Assembly: GCA_003670925.1 (NCBI GenBank)
Contig: QWQG01000182.1
Span: forward strand, 1 to 61,352
Source of the DNA: Planctomycetota bacterium
GTDB lineage: Bacteria; Planctomycetota; Planctomycetia; Planctomycetales; Planctomycetaceae
Length of the DNA stretch: 61,352 nt
Direction: 5' to 3'
This document shows positions 1-8,015 of this stretch, piece by piece; position 1 is the first letter of the stretch; every line of letters starts with the position of its first letter. A model generated the notes under the pieces. The model did not search any database and was not told where the DNA came from. It worked only from the letters and a program-made list of their open reading frames with translations. Both the position numbers and the translations under genes were made by a program.

Positions 1-99
1 AACAGAAGTTTACGTGGTTTGTCCGCAGTGGTGGTTACGTCGTCGGATGCGGGATTTATGGATCAGCGCATTAATCGGCTAGTCTATAAGCGGCTCTGA
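1..99 (+). CDS. C-terminal tail of an unidentified protein, cut by the window edge
   Basis: Frame 1 is open from the first base to a TGA at 97-99 and gives 32 residues ending in NRLVYKRL. The other two forward frames also stay open for over 70 bases, so this call rests mainly on codon composition and on the need for something upstream. No family is recognised. It could equally be non-coding sequence. Confidence 0.35.
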   Translation, partial: NRSLRGLSAVVVTSSDAGFMDQRINRLVYKRL

Positions 100-417
100 C
101 ACGATGTTGCAAATCGCTGAAATTGTGCGGAGCAAAGAGCGTGTTCTTAACCGCACAGTTTCGCGGCACGGAAGTCGGGAAGGTTATCTTTTCAACTACA
201 CATCGGACATCCTCGCCGTTTCGGTGGTGGGGCAATGAAAAGAGGAGGTCAAACGGGCGGTTGGTTACGAGTCGGATGCCGGTCGAATGATTCGTAATGG
301 TTTGCCGAAACCTGTTGGATGTCTGGTCGTCTTGGTTGGCGGCGTTGTTGGTTTATGGTGCATGTTGAGTTGTGCTGGTTTTTAACGGCGAGCGATTGCC
401 AATTAACGGAGACTTTG
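100..417. other. intergenic stretch, nothing recognised
   Basis: No open frame with a credible start or family match, and no clear hairpin or promoter. It forms the upstream region of the hydroxyisourate hydrolase gene; a GGAG ribosome binding site lies at 408-411, six bases before that gene's ATG. Confidence 0.5.
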
Positions 418-858
418 ATGTTTAGCATCCGATTGCATTTGCTGGTTCTTTGCGGCTCGATTGCACTCTCGCTTTTGACTGTGGGTTTTGCTGGATCAGA
501 GGAGACGTCGGCTGCGTCCCCACCGCTTAGTACGCATGTGCTGAATACAACAACAGGTAAACCGGCATCCGGGGTGAATCTTATTCTTCAGAAGCAAACA
601 GGTGGGGGCTGGGAAGAACTGAGGAAGGTCCAGACGGATGCAAAGGGGCGAGCAAGCGATTTGTCCATTTCTGGAAAAGGATTGCAGGCGGGAACGTATC
701 GTTTAATCTTCGAGACGGGTGAATATTTCAAAACCCAAGGGTTATCGACCTTCTTCCCCCGTGTCGAGATTGTTTTTGCAATCGATAAGACTGACGAACA
801 TTACCACATTCCCTTGCTAATCAGTCCATACGGCTATTCCACCTATCGGGGCAGTTAA
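418..858 (+). CDS. hiuH: 5-hydroxyisourate hydrolase (transthyretin-like), exported
   Basis: Hydrolyses 5-hydroxyisourate, the urate oxidase product, on the way to allantoin. The 146-residue product has the family hallmarks: a THVLN block with His40 near the start of the mature domain, a TDAKGR segment supplying the conserved Arg, a YHIPLL block near the end and the C-terminal YRGS signature. Residues 1-26 form a hydrophobic signal peptide, so the enzyme is probably periplasmic, as in some other Gram-negatives. The ATG at 418 is preferred because GGAG lies six bases upstream; an in-frame extension to 319 has no such site and would bury the signal peptide. No other purine-degradation gene is visible nearby, so it stands alone here. 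Confidence 0.9.
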   Translation: MFSIRLHLLVLCGSIALSLLTVGFAGSEETSAASPPLSTHVLNTTTGKPASGVNLILQKQTGGGWEELRKVQTDAKGRASDLSISGKGLQAGTYRLIFETGEYFKTQGLSTFFPRVEIVFAIDKTDEHYHIPLLISPYGYSTYRGS

Positions 859-1058
859 GCTTTGAAGTTGTCATGGTTGTTGTCACAAAGTTCGGCTCGT
901 TCGCAGGATCTGTGGGTGAAATTGATTAGGAAAAGTGGCGTTGAGTCTTGGGAGGGCGCGGGCAAGTGGGCGTTAAGTTTATCGCATTCGGAGGGTGTCT
1001 TAACGGTGCGACCTTGACGATGCCAGGACGAATGGCACTGTCATGATTGGAAGTTACT
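859..1058. other. intergenic stretch, nothing recognised
   Basis: Region between the hydroxyisourate hydrolase stop and the transposase remnant. No gene, clear terminator or promoter could be supported. Confidence 0.5.
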
Positions 1059-1372
1059 TCAAGTGCAGTGTTTACGCAATTCAGCTCTGAGCACGTCGCG
1101 TGGCTTCTGCATCAGCGGGTAACCGTGACGGCGGCGCTTGATCACGCGCGGCTCCAGCCGTCCCGGACGATCCCCGACTCGACATTCGGCGATCCGTTTC
1201 AGAAGGTCATCGCACTCCTTCCGCAATGCCTCCCGCGACATCAGCCCGCTCGCATGCACGGCCCAGCCGGAGAGAACGAATTGACAGGTACTCGTGAAAC
1301 TGATCGTTCGCGGTTTCTGTTTGCTGCGAATGGCGCCATCATCTGTCGCAGCAGCGCGGATTCCCCCGTTTC
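1059..1372 (-). pseudogene. C-terminal remnant of an IS4-type DDE transposase
   Basis: Read on the minus strand, the frame is open without a start codon from about 1372 to the stop at 1059-1061. It contains KPRTISFTS, then RVGDRPGRLEPRVIKRR and a YPLMQKPR block. Those segments match my recollection of the extreme C-terminus of IS4-family transposases (VGxRPxRxEPRxxKRRxxxYPxLxxPR). An in-frame TAA just upstream (about 1373-1375) and the lack of the DDE catalytic core show it is a broken fragment, about 100 residues of a protein normally near 400. No terminal inverted repeats or target duplications were identified. The identification is by motif memory only. Confidence 0.7.
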
Positions 1373-1488
1373 TTTACCTTATGTATGGACACGTGGAATT
1401 TCTGTGGAATTCGGAGTTGCGTTGATGGGTTCAAAGTTGCATTGGATCCCGTCATTCAGATGAGTCCAGCTAGACTCCGGTGGTGCGT

Positions 1489-1555
1489 CGGACAAGAATG
1501 TCCAACCTCCGAAAACGCCCGGCGTCGCCGGCCAGTCGGATGGGCATTCGTGTCC
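1489..1555. repeat. REP-like imperfect palindrome, copy 1
   Basis: Two arms, 1489-1508 (CGGACAAGAATGTCCAACCT) and 1536-1555 (CGGATGGGCATTCGTGTCCC), are near-complementary with about three mismatches. The left arm can itself fold as GGACA-AGAA-TGTCC. Two other copies of the same family lie at 17413-17468 and 26887-27014. Such elements are common between planctomycete genes; no function is known to me. Confidence 0.7.
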
Positions 1556-1582
1556 CTTCTCCCCTGTCGTCAGGGGAGAAGG
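1555..1582. repeat. perfect 12-bp hairpin abutting REP-like copy 1
   Basis: CCTTCTCCCCTG at 1555-1566 pairs perfectly with 1571-1582 across a TCGT loop. It is followed by a GGTGGCCGCGAGGCCGGATG segment. This hairpin-plus-tail resembles a dispersed intergenic repeat seen in many environmental bacteria. No T-tract follows on either strand, so it is unlikely to be an intrinsic terminator. Confidence 0.7.
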
Positions 1583-1980
1583 TGGCCGCGAGGCCGGATG
1601 AGGGGTTTTGCCCCCGGAAGAATGGCAACAGCCATTCATTGTGTTTCTTCTTCGAGTACTCCGTGGAACACATTGCGATTCTTGGTTTTGTCGGCTGTGC
1701 TGTTTAATCGCTGAAGACTACGGTGGTGCGTGGGAGAAGGGGCGGGGTGGGTGATGCAATGGATCGTCGCCATGCAAATTTCTCTGCGTAGCGAGTCGTG
1801 GGGGATCATGGGTACTTCTTACAGACTTCAACTACGCCAGTGTCGCGACCCAAATCGCTGCCACGAAGCCGGAACGAAGGTGAATCACGGATTGAATCGT
1901 AATTGTTCCTAAAAACACGAGTGACTTTTGCCGCTCGCGAACCTTGTCTCGCGAAGATCAGTCGGCGACGGAGCACACCG
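1583..1980. other. intergenic stretch, nothing recognised beyond the repeat tail
   Basis: Downstream of the HD-domain gene, which reads leftwards into this region. The first 30 bases belong to the repeat tail; the rest shows no supported gene, terminator or promoter. Confidence 0.45.
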
Positions 1981-2550
1981 TTACGCACTAGGCTCGGGCA
2001 CCAAATCCAGTTCGGCGGCAATGGGTTGCAGTGCAGAGATGACGAAGGCGATGTGTGCGTTGAGATCCACACCCAAATCGGCAGCTCCGAGGGTGATGTC
2101 GTCGCGATTGACGGCGGCGGCGAAGGAGAGTTGTTTCATTTTTTTGCGGACGCTAGCGGGGGCCATTCCGTCCAAGCGGCCGGGGCGCATCAGAGCACAC
2201 GCGACAATAAAGCCGCAGAGTTCGTCGCAGGCGTACAGGGTCTTGTCAAGGCGTGAAACGCGGGGACAGTCGGTCAGGTAATCGGCGTGCGATTTAATGG
2301 CGTAGACCACGTCGTCCGGATAGCCGTGCTGTTTCAGAATCTCAGCACCCTGCAAAGGATGGTCAGGCGGATTGGGCCAGCGTTCGTAGTCGAAGTCGTG
2401 CATGAGGCCGACGGTGGCCCACTTGTCAGGATCTTCGGCGAAATGCACGGCGTACGCACGCACAGCTGCCTCAACAGCCAGCATGTGACGGATGAGGCTG
2501 ACACTTTGTGTGTACTCATGCAGCAGTTTCAGGTCATCGTCTCGTGACAT
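1981..2550 (-). CDS. HD-domain metal-dependent phosphohydrolase
   Basis: A 189-residue cytoplasmic protein with an HD-superfamily signature: an IRHMLAVEAAVR helix with the first His, GLMHDFDYE as the HD dyad, and SHADY as a further His/Asp pair. Family members hydrolyse phosphoester bonds in nucleotides or cyclic nucleotides using a bound divalent metal; the substrate here cannot be told. The start at 2550 (MSRDDDLK) is preferred over a 35-residue upstream extension because GGGAG lies about a dozen bases upstream and the extension is not family-like. The gene is monocistronic, next to regions with no genes. Confidence 0.8.
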   Translation of the reverse strand: MSRDDDLKLLHEYTQSVSLIRHMLAVEAAVRAYAVHFAEDPDKWATVGLMHDFDYERWPNPPDHPLQGAEILKQHGYPDDVVYAIKSHADYLTDCPRVSRLDKTLYACDELCGFIVACALMRPGRLDGMAPASVRKKMKQLSFAAAVNRDDITLGAADLGVDLNAHIAFVISALQPIAAELDLVPEPSA

Positions 2551-3130
2551 TTTTTCAGAACTCTCCCAACACTTCACTGCCCTAGATTGAGGCACGCGAC
2601 CGGTAGACACCGCTGTCAATATTTTCAGAAACAAAGTCAACAGATCCAGATCCATGGCCTAGGCAGAACTACAGGCCACCACCGCGATAACTGCTGAAGA
2701 TTCGCGAGCATGGTTTGCCGTCTGATGATCAGTCGGGCAGGAAATAATGTTCATGTGTTCAGTTAAGTGCTTATGAGGCGGATGGGATGCGCCTGTTGAT
2801 TGTGAGCATTTATTTCCACCCCCGTCTGTTCCAGGCGATGCAACCGTTGACCAAGGCATGACATCGTCAGAAATCCCACGCAGTCGACAAATCTGGCAAA
2901 TGAGTCAATTCAAGGCTTCAAAAACGGACTTTATGGCTTCAGGGGAGTTTGGCAATTAGAAAAACGGATTTCCTGTGTTATAGGAGTGCGGGGAGAGTCA
3001 ATTTGTTTCAAGGGCGGAAAAGCTAATTCAACGAATACGCCTCTTCGCGAGAACCGGGGTCTATTTGAGGATTGTATCAGGCGTGGTGGAATTTCGGGTT
3101 ATTGCGAATCGAGCTGAGGAAATCTCGCCG
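2551..3130. other. divergent intergenic region, nothing recognised
   Basis: Separates the HD hydrolase (minus) from the anti-sigma-type ATPase (plus), so promoters for both should lie here. Open frames in it have no recognisable product. An alternative TTG start for the ATPase at 3065 lies inside. Confidence 0.5.
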
Positions 3131-3727
3131 ATGGAAGATGAATGTTCAATCTCGGAAGAAATCGTAGTACTGTCACGGCATGTAAGATTAGCGCGGTTGC
3201 GTTCGCCCATGTTCTGTCGTTTGATTCCGCAATTGCGCGACCGCTTGATGCTTAGTCTGGCTGAATATCAAGTCGTCGCTGGAAAGCGGGAGATTCAATT
3301 CTGCATGGCGTTGGAAGAAGCGTTGAACAATGCCTTCTATCATGGGAATTTGGAGCTCAGTTCACAACTGAAGGAAGACGGATCGTCAAGATTCATAGAA
3401 TTGGCGGCCGAACGCGAAGCACTGTCACCTTGGCGTGAACGATCAGTGCAGGTCACAGAACTGGTAAGTGTGTTTGGTTTGTGGCTGACAATTCAGGATT
3501 CGGGCAGTGGGTTTGATGTTCAGGCCATGCAGGAACGCTGCAATGACCCGGAGTTAATGTTCGCTAGTGGTCGCGGCTTGATGCTGATGCGTGCATTTGC
3601 AGACGAGATATTTTTTAATCGCGAGGGAAATTCCGTCACACTTGTACTGTATGCGGACGGAGAGGAACGAGAACTGCCGTTGGGGACATCGTCGTCTGGT
3701 TCAAAGGGCTGTTGCATTGTCGCGTGA
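3131..3727 (+). CDS. HATPase_c-type anti-sigma regulatory factor (RsbW-like)
   Basis: A 198-residue GHKL-fold ATPase without histidine-kinase dimerisation or sensor domains. Visible motifs are the N box ALEEALNNAFYHGN, the G1 box DSGSGFD and the G2 box GRGLMLMRAFADE. This stand-alone form is typical of RsbW/SpoIIAB anti-sigma serine kinases that act in partner-switching modules. A roughly 40-residue linker rich in charged residues separates the N and G1 boxes. The start at 3131 follows GAGGA ten bases upstream; a TTG at 3065 is possible. Neither a cognate sigma factor nor an STAS anti-anti-sigma gene is in the window. The next gene, 71 bases downstream on the same strand, is an FHA-GGDEF cyclase, which could share its transcript. 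Confidence 0.82.
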   Translation: MEDECSISEEIVVLSRHVRLARLRSPMFCRLIPQLRDRLMLSLAEYQVVAGKREIQFCMALEEALNNAFYHGNLELSSQLKEDGSSRFIELAAEREALSPWRERSVQVTELVSVFGLWLTIQDSGSGFDVQAMQERCNDPELMFASGRGLMLMRAFADEIFFNREGNSVTLVLYADGEERELPLGTSSSGSKGCCIVA

Positions 3728-3798
3728 CGCCGGAATCTTGTCCGACGGCAATGTCGGGCCGGGTGGGCGATTGAAGATAGAAAAGCCGAGAACTGTTT

Positions 3799-4743
3799 AT
3801 GAAGCAGGTTAACAACGAACTGAATGAAAAGCTTTCAATCGGCAATTCTCAGACCGAGATATTCGATTTTTTGCTGGCCACGGAAGTAAGCTCCGTTCAC
3901 GACTCGTTTCACGGCTGCGTCGTCCAGATCTGTCCGGTGATGCCACAATCCGAAATGTTTCGTATGCTCAAGCAGCGTACGGTGATCGGCCGCGAACTCG
4001 CCTGCGATATTGTGCTCAACGACAACGCGGTTTCTAGACGTCATGCTGCGATTGATCTGAGCGATATGAATTATTTTGTCACTGACCTTGGAAGCCGCAA
4101 CGGGACGTTTGTCGATGACAAGCTGCTGCAGGAAAGACGCAGCCTGAAAGGCGGAGAGCAGATTCGGCTGGGCGGCACAATTCTCAAATTCATGGAATCC
4201 GTGGATAAAGAAGCGAGTTACCATGACGTAGTCAACAATCTGATGGCGCGCGATCCGCTCACAAATGCCTTCAATCGCAGTTACATGACGTCAACGCTAG
4301 AGAAATTGCTGGCGAGTCTCCCGTTTTCGAAGCAAAATCTAGCGCTCATCATGATCGACATTGACCACTTCAAGAAAGTGAACGATACGAACGGACATCT
4401 GGTTGGTGACGAGGTACTTCGAGTTTTCAGTGAACGAATCCGGTATATCCTGCGCGAGACTGATGCACTCTGTCGCGTGGGCGGCGAAGAGTTTGTCGTC
4501 ATCTGTGAACAGACTGTGCTGCAGGATGCTGTGCGGATCGCTGAGCGGATTCGGCTGACGGTATCAGCGACACCTTTAAGCACGCAGTCCGGCCCTGTGA
4601 GTGTCACCTGCAGCCTTGGCGTGATGACCTTGGATCAGGCAAACTTCGCCACGGTCGAGGACTTATTGTGTGGTGCGGACGAGCGACTGTATCTCGCGAA
4701 AGCCTCTGGACGGAATTGTGTTCGATCCGCGTTGCATCAATAA
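3799..4743 (+). CDS. FHA-GGDEF diguanylate cyclase
   Basis: A 314-residue protein predicted to make cyclic di-GMP from two GTP. The N-terminal half is an FHA phosphothreonine-binding domain (about 60-133) with the GR, SRRH and GSRNGTF signatures. The C-terminal half is a GGDEF domain (about 150-310): DPLTNAFNR entry motif, MIDIDHFKKVND substrate loop and active-site GGEEF at 228-232. RETD at 219-222, five residues before GGEEF, matches the RxxD inhibitory site for product feedback. FHA input implies control by a Ser/Thr kinase, which fits the anti-sigma kinase encoded just upstream. The 3' end overlaps the convergent thioredoxin gene by seven bases. Confidence 0.93.
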   Translation: MKQVNNELNEKLSIGNSQTEIFDFLLATEVSSVHDSFHGCVVQICPVMPQSEMFRMLKQRTVIGRELACDIVLNDNAVSRRHAAIDLSDMNYFVTDLGSRNGTFVDDKLLQERRSLKGGEQIRLGGTILKFMESVDKEASYHDVVNNLMARDPLTNAFNRSYMTSTLEKLLASLPFSKQNLALIMIDIDHFKKVNDTNGHLVGDEVLRVFSERIRYILRETDALCRVGGEEFVVICEQTVLQDAVRIAERIRLTVSATPLSTQSGPVSVTCSLGVMTLDQANFATVEDLLCGADERLYLAKASGRNCVRSALHQ

Positions 4744-5600
4744 AATGCGGTCGCCAGCCGTCTGCGGAAATCTGCAGCCAGCCGGGATTTTGGGCCCATC
4801 ACCGTCAGCAGACCAACCATTACTTCTTTGGCTGGCACGCCAACGCCGCCGCGATCGTGCGTGACGATCGCCAGACACATTTCACAGGCCTCTTCAAAGC
4901 GGCTGTCCGCGCCGAGCGCTTCTGCCAGTTTGAGTTGCAGCTTGAGGTCTGCTGGGCTCACCTCGAGAGCCTTCTTTGCTTCGGCGACTCCGCCAGATTC
5001 TTCCACCTGACTTCGCATTTCCAGTTGCGCGACCAATGCCTGAGCTTCCGGTTCCAGATAGCCACGTTTATTGAGTTGATCAATTATCTCACGGGCTTCC
5101 TGATCGCGATTCAGTTCCAGCAGAACGCGTGCGTGCGTAATGCGAAATTCGGCAATCTCGGGTTCCAGTTCGCCAGCCTTGCGATAACTGCTTTCCGCGA
5201 GTTCCAGCGAACCGTCGGTCTCATGCTGCTGACCCTGCGCAAAAGCTTCCGCTGCAGGAGACGGCATGAAAGATTTCAGCCATGCCCGCAATTCGGGTTC
5301 CGCCTTAACTCCCGCAAATTGACTCACTGGTTGCCCATCTAACATGGCCACCACAAATGGGATCGACTGCACACCGAACGCCTCGGCGATCTCCGGACAC
5401 TGATCGACATTTACTTTTACGAGGCAGAACGCGCCGTTGGCATCGGCGGTTAGCTTTTCCAGAATCGGAATGAGTTGCTTACAGGGACCGCACCAGTCCG
5501 CCCAAAAATCTACAATGACCGGCCGGACTGTAGACTGCTGGATGACATCATTCTGAAATGTCTCCATGGTGGTGTTGATGATGGACGGTGTGTCTGACAT
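4737..5600 (-). CDS. cnoX: thioredoxin-TPR protein, CnoX/YbbN-like
   Basis: A 287-residue cytoplasmic protein with an N-terminal thioredoxin domain (about 1-110) with WCGPC at Cys37/Cys40 and the cis-Pro in QSIPF. A helical TPR-like region follows to the C-terminus. That architecture is characteristic of YbbN/CnoX, which protects folding proteins from oxidation and passes them to GroEL and DnaK. E. coli CnoX has lost the redox pair, whereas this protein keeps the complete CXXC, so it may also be an active disulfide reductase. It converges on the GGDEF gene with a seven-base overlap and diverges from the TlpA-like gene at 5808. Confidence 0.88.
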   Translation of the reverse strand: MSDTPSIINTTMETFQNDVIQQSTVRPVIVDFWADWCGPCKQLIPILEKLTADANGAFCLVKVNVDQCPEIAEAFGVQSIPFVVAMLDGQPVSQFAGVKAEPELRAWLKSFMPSPAAEAFAQGQQHETDGSLELAESSYRKAGELEPEIAEFRITHARVLLELNRDQEAREIIDQLNKRGYLEPEAQALVAQLEMRSQVEESGGVAEAKKALEVSPADLKLQLKLAEALGADSRFEEACEMCLAIVTHDRGGVGVPAKEVMVGLLTVMGPKSRLAADFRRRLATAFY

Positions 5601-5807
5601 GGGAGAGTACTTTGAAGGTTCGGGAGGCGGAAAACGAGGATCATACTTATCTCGAGCGCGGCGATCAATCAGCCTGATCTAGCCAGAAACCCCGGTTTCT
5701 GTGTTATCATTGCGTTTTCGCAGAGTCGCGTACTCGGGGCAACAGTTGTTTCCGCAGTCAATCGGCGGCTCCTAGACACAGTTCTTTCAGGTAAGGTGTG
5801 ATCTCTC

Positions 5808-7340
5808 ATGTCCAAACGATTCGGAACATGGATGCTCGAATTGGCGGCGATTGCCGTATTTTTCAATGGATCGTGCCCGTCAGCTGCGGCACAGGCGAAG
5901 TCGCCTCAGAGTAAGCCTGCGCAAACAAAGCCCGCCGCCGAGAAAGCCGCGTCTGGAAAAACTGCGGCGGAGAAAGCCGTTCAGGGAAAAGCAGCGCCGG
6001 TACGCTCGGCCGCCGCAGAAAAACCAGTTGCTGCAGTCAAATCGCCAGCGGGAAAGGCAGCCCCCGAAAAAGCTGCCGCGGCAGAAACGGTACTGCTCAC
6101 GATCGGTTCCAAGGCCCCGCCGATCAGCATTGAGCACTGGATCAGCAATGGAAAAGGTAAGTTCAAGCCGGTGACAAAATTTGTACCAGGCAAAGTGTAC
6201 GTCGTCGAATTCTGGGCGACATGGTGTGGTCCATGCATCGCCAGCATGCCGCATCTGGCAGAAATGCAGGCCAAATACGCCGACACAGGTGTCCAGATTA
6301 TCAGTATCAGTGACGAAGACGTGGAAACAGTTCAGGGCTTTCTGGCGACCAATGTACGCAGTTCCAAACCGGCCGAAGCCGAGGCAGCAGACGAAGCCGA
6401 AGGCGCAGGCAAGAAGGCCGTCGAAAAATCTGCTCAAGGGGAACCATCTGTGAAGCAAACTTATGCGCAGCTCACAAGTGCTTACTGTCTGACAACCGAC
6501 CCCGACGCTTCGGTCAGCATCGACTACATGGAAGCCGCCGCCCAGAACGGGATTCCCACATCGTTCATCGTAGGTAAGACCGGGCTCGTGGAATGGATTG
6601 GGCACCCGATGAGTCTGGATAAACCGCTGGAACAGATCGTCGCCGACAAATGGGATCGAGCAGCGTTCCTAGTCCAGTTCAAGAAGGAACAGGACCACGA
6701 CTCACTGATGTCAAAACTCGGCGCAAAAATGCGCAAGGGTGACACGCCAGGCGCACTGGCGATTATTGCAGATGCCAAGCAGGCTGCCGCAGGCGACGCC
6801 GCGTCAATTATGATGCTGGACAAGTTGGAGTTTCAGATCCGGGTGACGCCGATATTTGCAAAGATTGAAGCTGGTGACGTGAAGGAAGGCATCGCCGAAT
6901 TGGATGAAATCATCAAGACGGGCACCTCCGCCCAGAAGTCTGAGCTGTGCATGATGAAATTCAAGTTGTTGATGGATTCGGAAGAATTCGATGCTGCTGC
7001 TCAGGCTCTGCTGGTAGTCGCCAGCGACAAAAATATTGATGCCGATTCGATCAATCAGCTCACATGGCAAATCTACGAAGCTGCCAGAGACGACGCCAAG
7101 TTTCCGAAGGTGCTCGTGAATGCCGCGGCGGCAGCCACAGAAAAAGCTCTGGTTGCATCCCCGAAGAGCGGCATGATCTTCGACACGCTGGCGCACCTCG
7201 TGCACCATCAAGGTAAACTGGACCGCGCAATCGAACTTGAGACTCAGGCGCTGGCAAACTCCGATGACTCCAGTGACGAAGGCAAGCAGCAAATGCTAGC
7301 ATTCCTGAAGGAGCTCAAACAGGAAAAAACGGGCAAATAG
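5808..7340 (+). CDS. secreted TlpA-like thioredoxin protein with Ala/Lys/Pro-rich spacer
   Basis: A 510-residue exported protein. Residues 1-29 form a signal peptide ending near AAAQA. Residues 30-93 are a low-complexity Ala-Lys-Pro spacer with repeated AAEKA/GKAA units. A TlpA/ResA-like thioredoxin domain follows with WCGPC (Cys140, Cys143) and the cis-Pro segment GIPTSF. That domain is interrupted at about 184-213 by a second Ala/Glu/Lys-rich insertion. The C-terminal 230 residues are helical, TPR-like. Family members reduce or isomerise disulfides on the outer side of the membrane. The spacer suggests a tether crossing a polymer layer; that is inference. The ATG at 5808 gives a good signal peptide, with AAGGTG about ten bases upstream. 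Confidence 0.85.
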   Translation: MSKRFGTWMLELAAIAVFFNGSCPSAAAQAKSPQSKPAQTKPAAEKAASGKTAAEKAVQGKAAPVRSAAAEKPVAAVKSPAGKAAPEKAAAAETVLLTIGSKAPPISIEHWISNGKGKFKPVTKFVPGKVYVVEFWATWCGPCIASMPHLAEMQAKYADTGVQIISISDEDVETVQGFLATNVRSSKPAEAEAADEAEGAGKKAVEKSAQGEPSVKQTYAQLTSAYCLTTDPDASVSIDYMEAAAQNGIPTSFIVGKTGLVEWIGHPMSLDKPLEQIVADKWDRAAFLVQFKKEQDHDSLMSKLGAKMRKGDTPGALAIIADAKQAAAGDAASIMMLDKLEFQIRVTPIFAKIEAGDVKEGIAELDEIIKTGTSAQKSELCMMKFKLLMDSEEFDAAAQALLVVASDKNIDADSINQLTWQIYEAARDDAKFPKVLVNAAAAATEKALVASPKSGMIFDTLAHLVHHQGKLDRAIELETQALANSDDSSDEGKQQMLAFLKELKQEKTGK

Positions 7341-7589
7341 CTGGCCCGCGACGGGTCAGACTGCGATGAGGCGTGGAGCTGCCAACCCTATTGTCGAGGT
7401 GCGTTGTTTGATCGGTCTCGCCTAGACTCCGCGCGGTCATGAGTGAGACAATTGGCGAGCGGCATGCGTCAGCTTGCCGGAACAAGAACGAGGTACCTGA
7501 AGGCTCACGCCGCTTCGCTCGCCGGACTCATTTCTGGCCGCGCGGAGTATTGCACGTGAAGAAACAAGGTTGATTCGCATTTTGAGCAA
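7341..7589. other. intergenic region between convergent genes
   Basis: Holds the 30-bp repeat element at 7451-7480. Nothing else recognised. Confidence 0.5.
7451..7480. repeat. 30-bp dispersed hairpin repeat, copy A
   Basis: An exact 30-base copy occurs at 15194-15223. The core GGCGAGC ... GCTTGCC pairs over seven bases (one G-U) around an 11-base loop containing GCATGC. It lies between convergent genes. It looks like a REP-type element; no function can be assigned. Confidence 0.8.
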
Positions 7590-7955
7590 TCACAATTCAT
7601 CATGTGTCGAACGCTCTGGCGCAGGAATCTGTTTCTCAAATCTCCAAACGCCTGCCACCTGTTGGCCCATGATTTTCCTTGAAAACGTGTAGTCGTCCAA
7701 CACGCCTTTGCATGCCTCAAATTTTGAGATTTCAACGAGATACGCCAGCTCGATTGAATCACCGGCGATCGACACCCGAGTCATTCTCACACGTTCAAGG
7801 ATTGCTTGTCGATCTGCCTGATCGCATGTCAGATCTAGGGCCTCCGAAACACGGCCCCCGATGTTCTCAAGCTGATCCTGAAAATAACGGATAAGCGATT
7901 TTTCATCGTGGTTTTCAATGTCGTCGGGAACAGGAATCTCAATGACTCCATCCAT
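7590..7955 (-). CDS. hypothetical protein, 121 aa
   Basis: An acidic, soluble 121-residue protein starting MDGVIEIPVPDD, with no signal peptide, membrane segment or motif I recognise. It is very probably translated: AGGAGGG lies immediately upstream of the ATG at 7955, one of the strongest ribosome binding sites in the window. It sits alone between a convergent TlpA-like gene and the beta-propeller gene on its own strand. Confidence 0.72.
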   Translation of the reverse strand: MDGVIEIPVPDDIENHDEKSLIRYFQDQLENIGGRVSEALDLTCDQADRQAILERVRMTRVSIAGDSIELAYLVEISKFEACKGVLDDYTFSRKIMGQQVAGVWRFEKQIPAPERSTHDEL

Positions 7956-8015
7956 GAAACCCTCCTGCTAGTCGCGCACATTTAGTTAGGGTGCGTTTGC
8001 CAATGGCCCGTGTTT

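Noticed and set aside
1047-1463. 138-residue plus-strand open frame
   Set aside because: It is antisense to the transposase remnant, has no ribosome binding site and shows no family features.
2659-2859. 66-residue minus-strand open frame upstream of the HD gene
   Set aside because: Composition rich in Ser, His and Thr, no ribosome binding site, and no recognisable domain.
5880-6605. 241-residue minus-strand open frame opposite the TlpA-like gene
   Set aside because: Produced by the repetitive Ala/Lys codons of the real gene; the product is a Gly/Arg/Leu-rich artefact.
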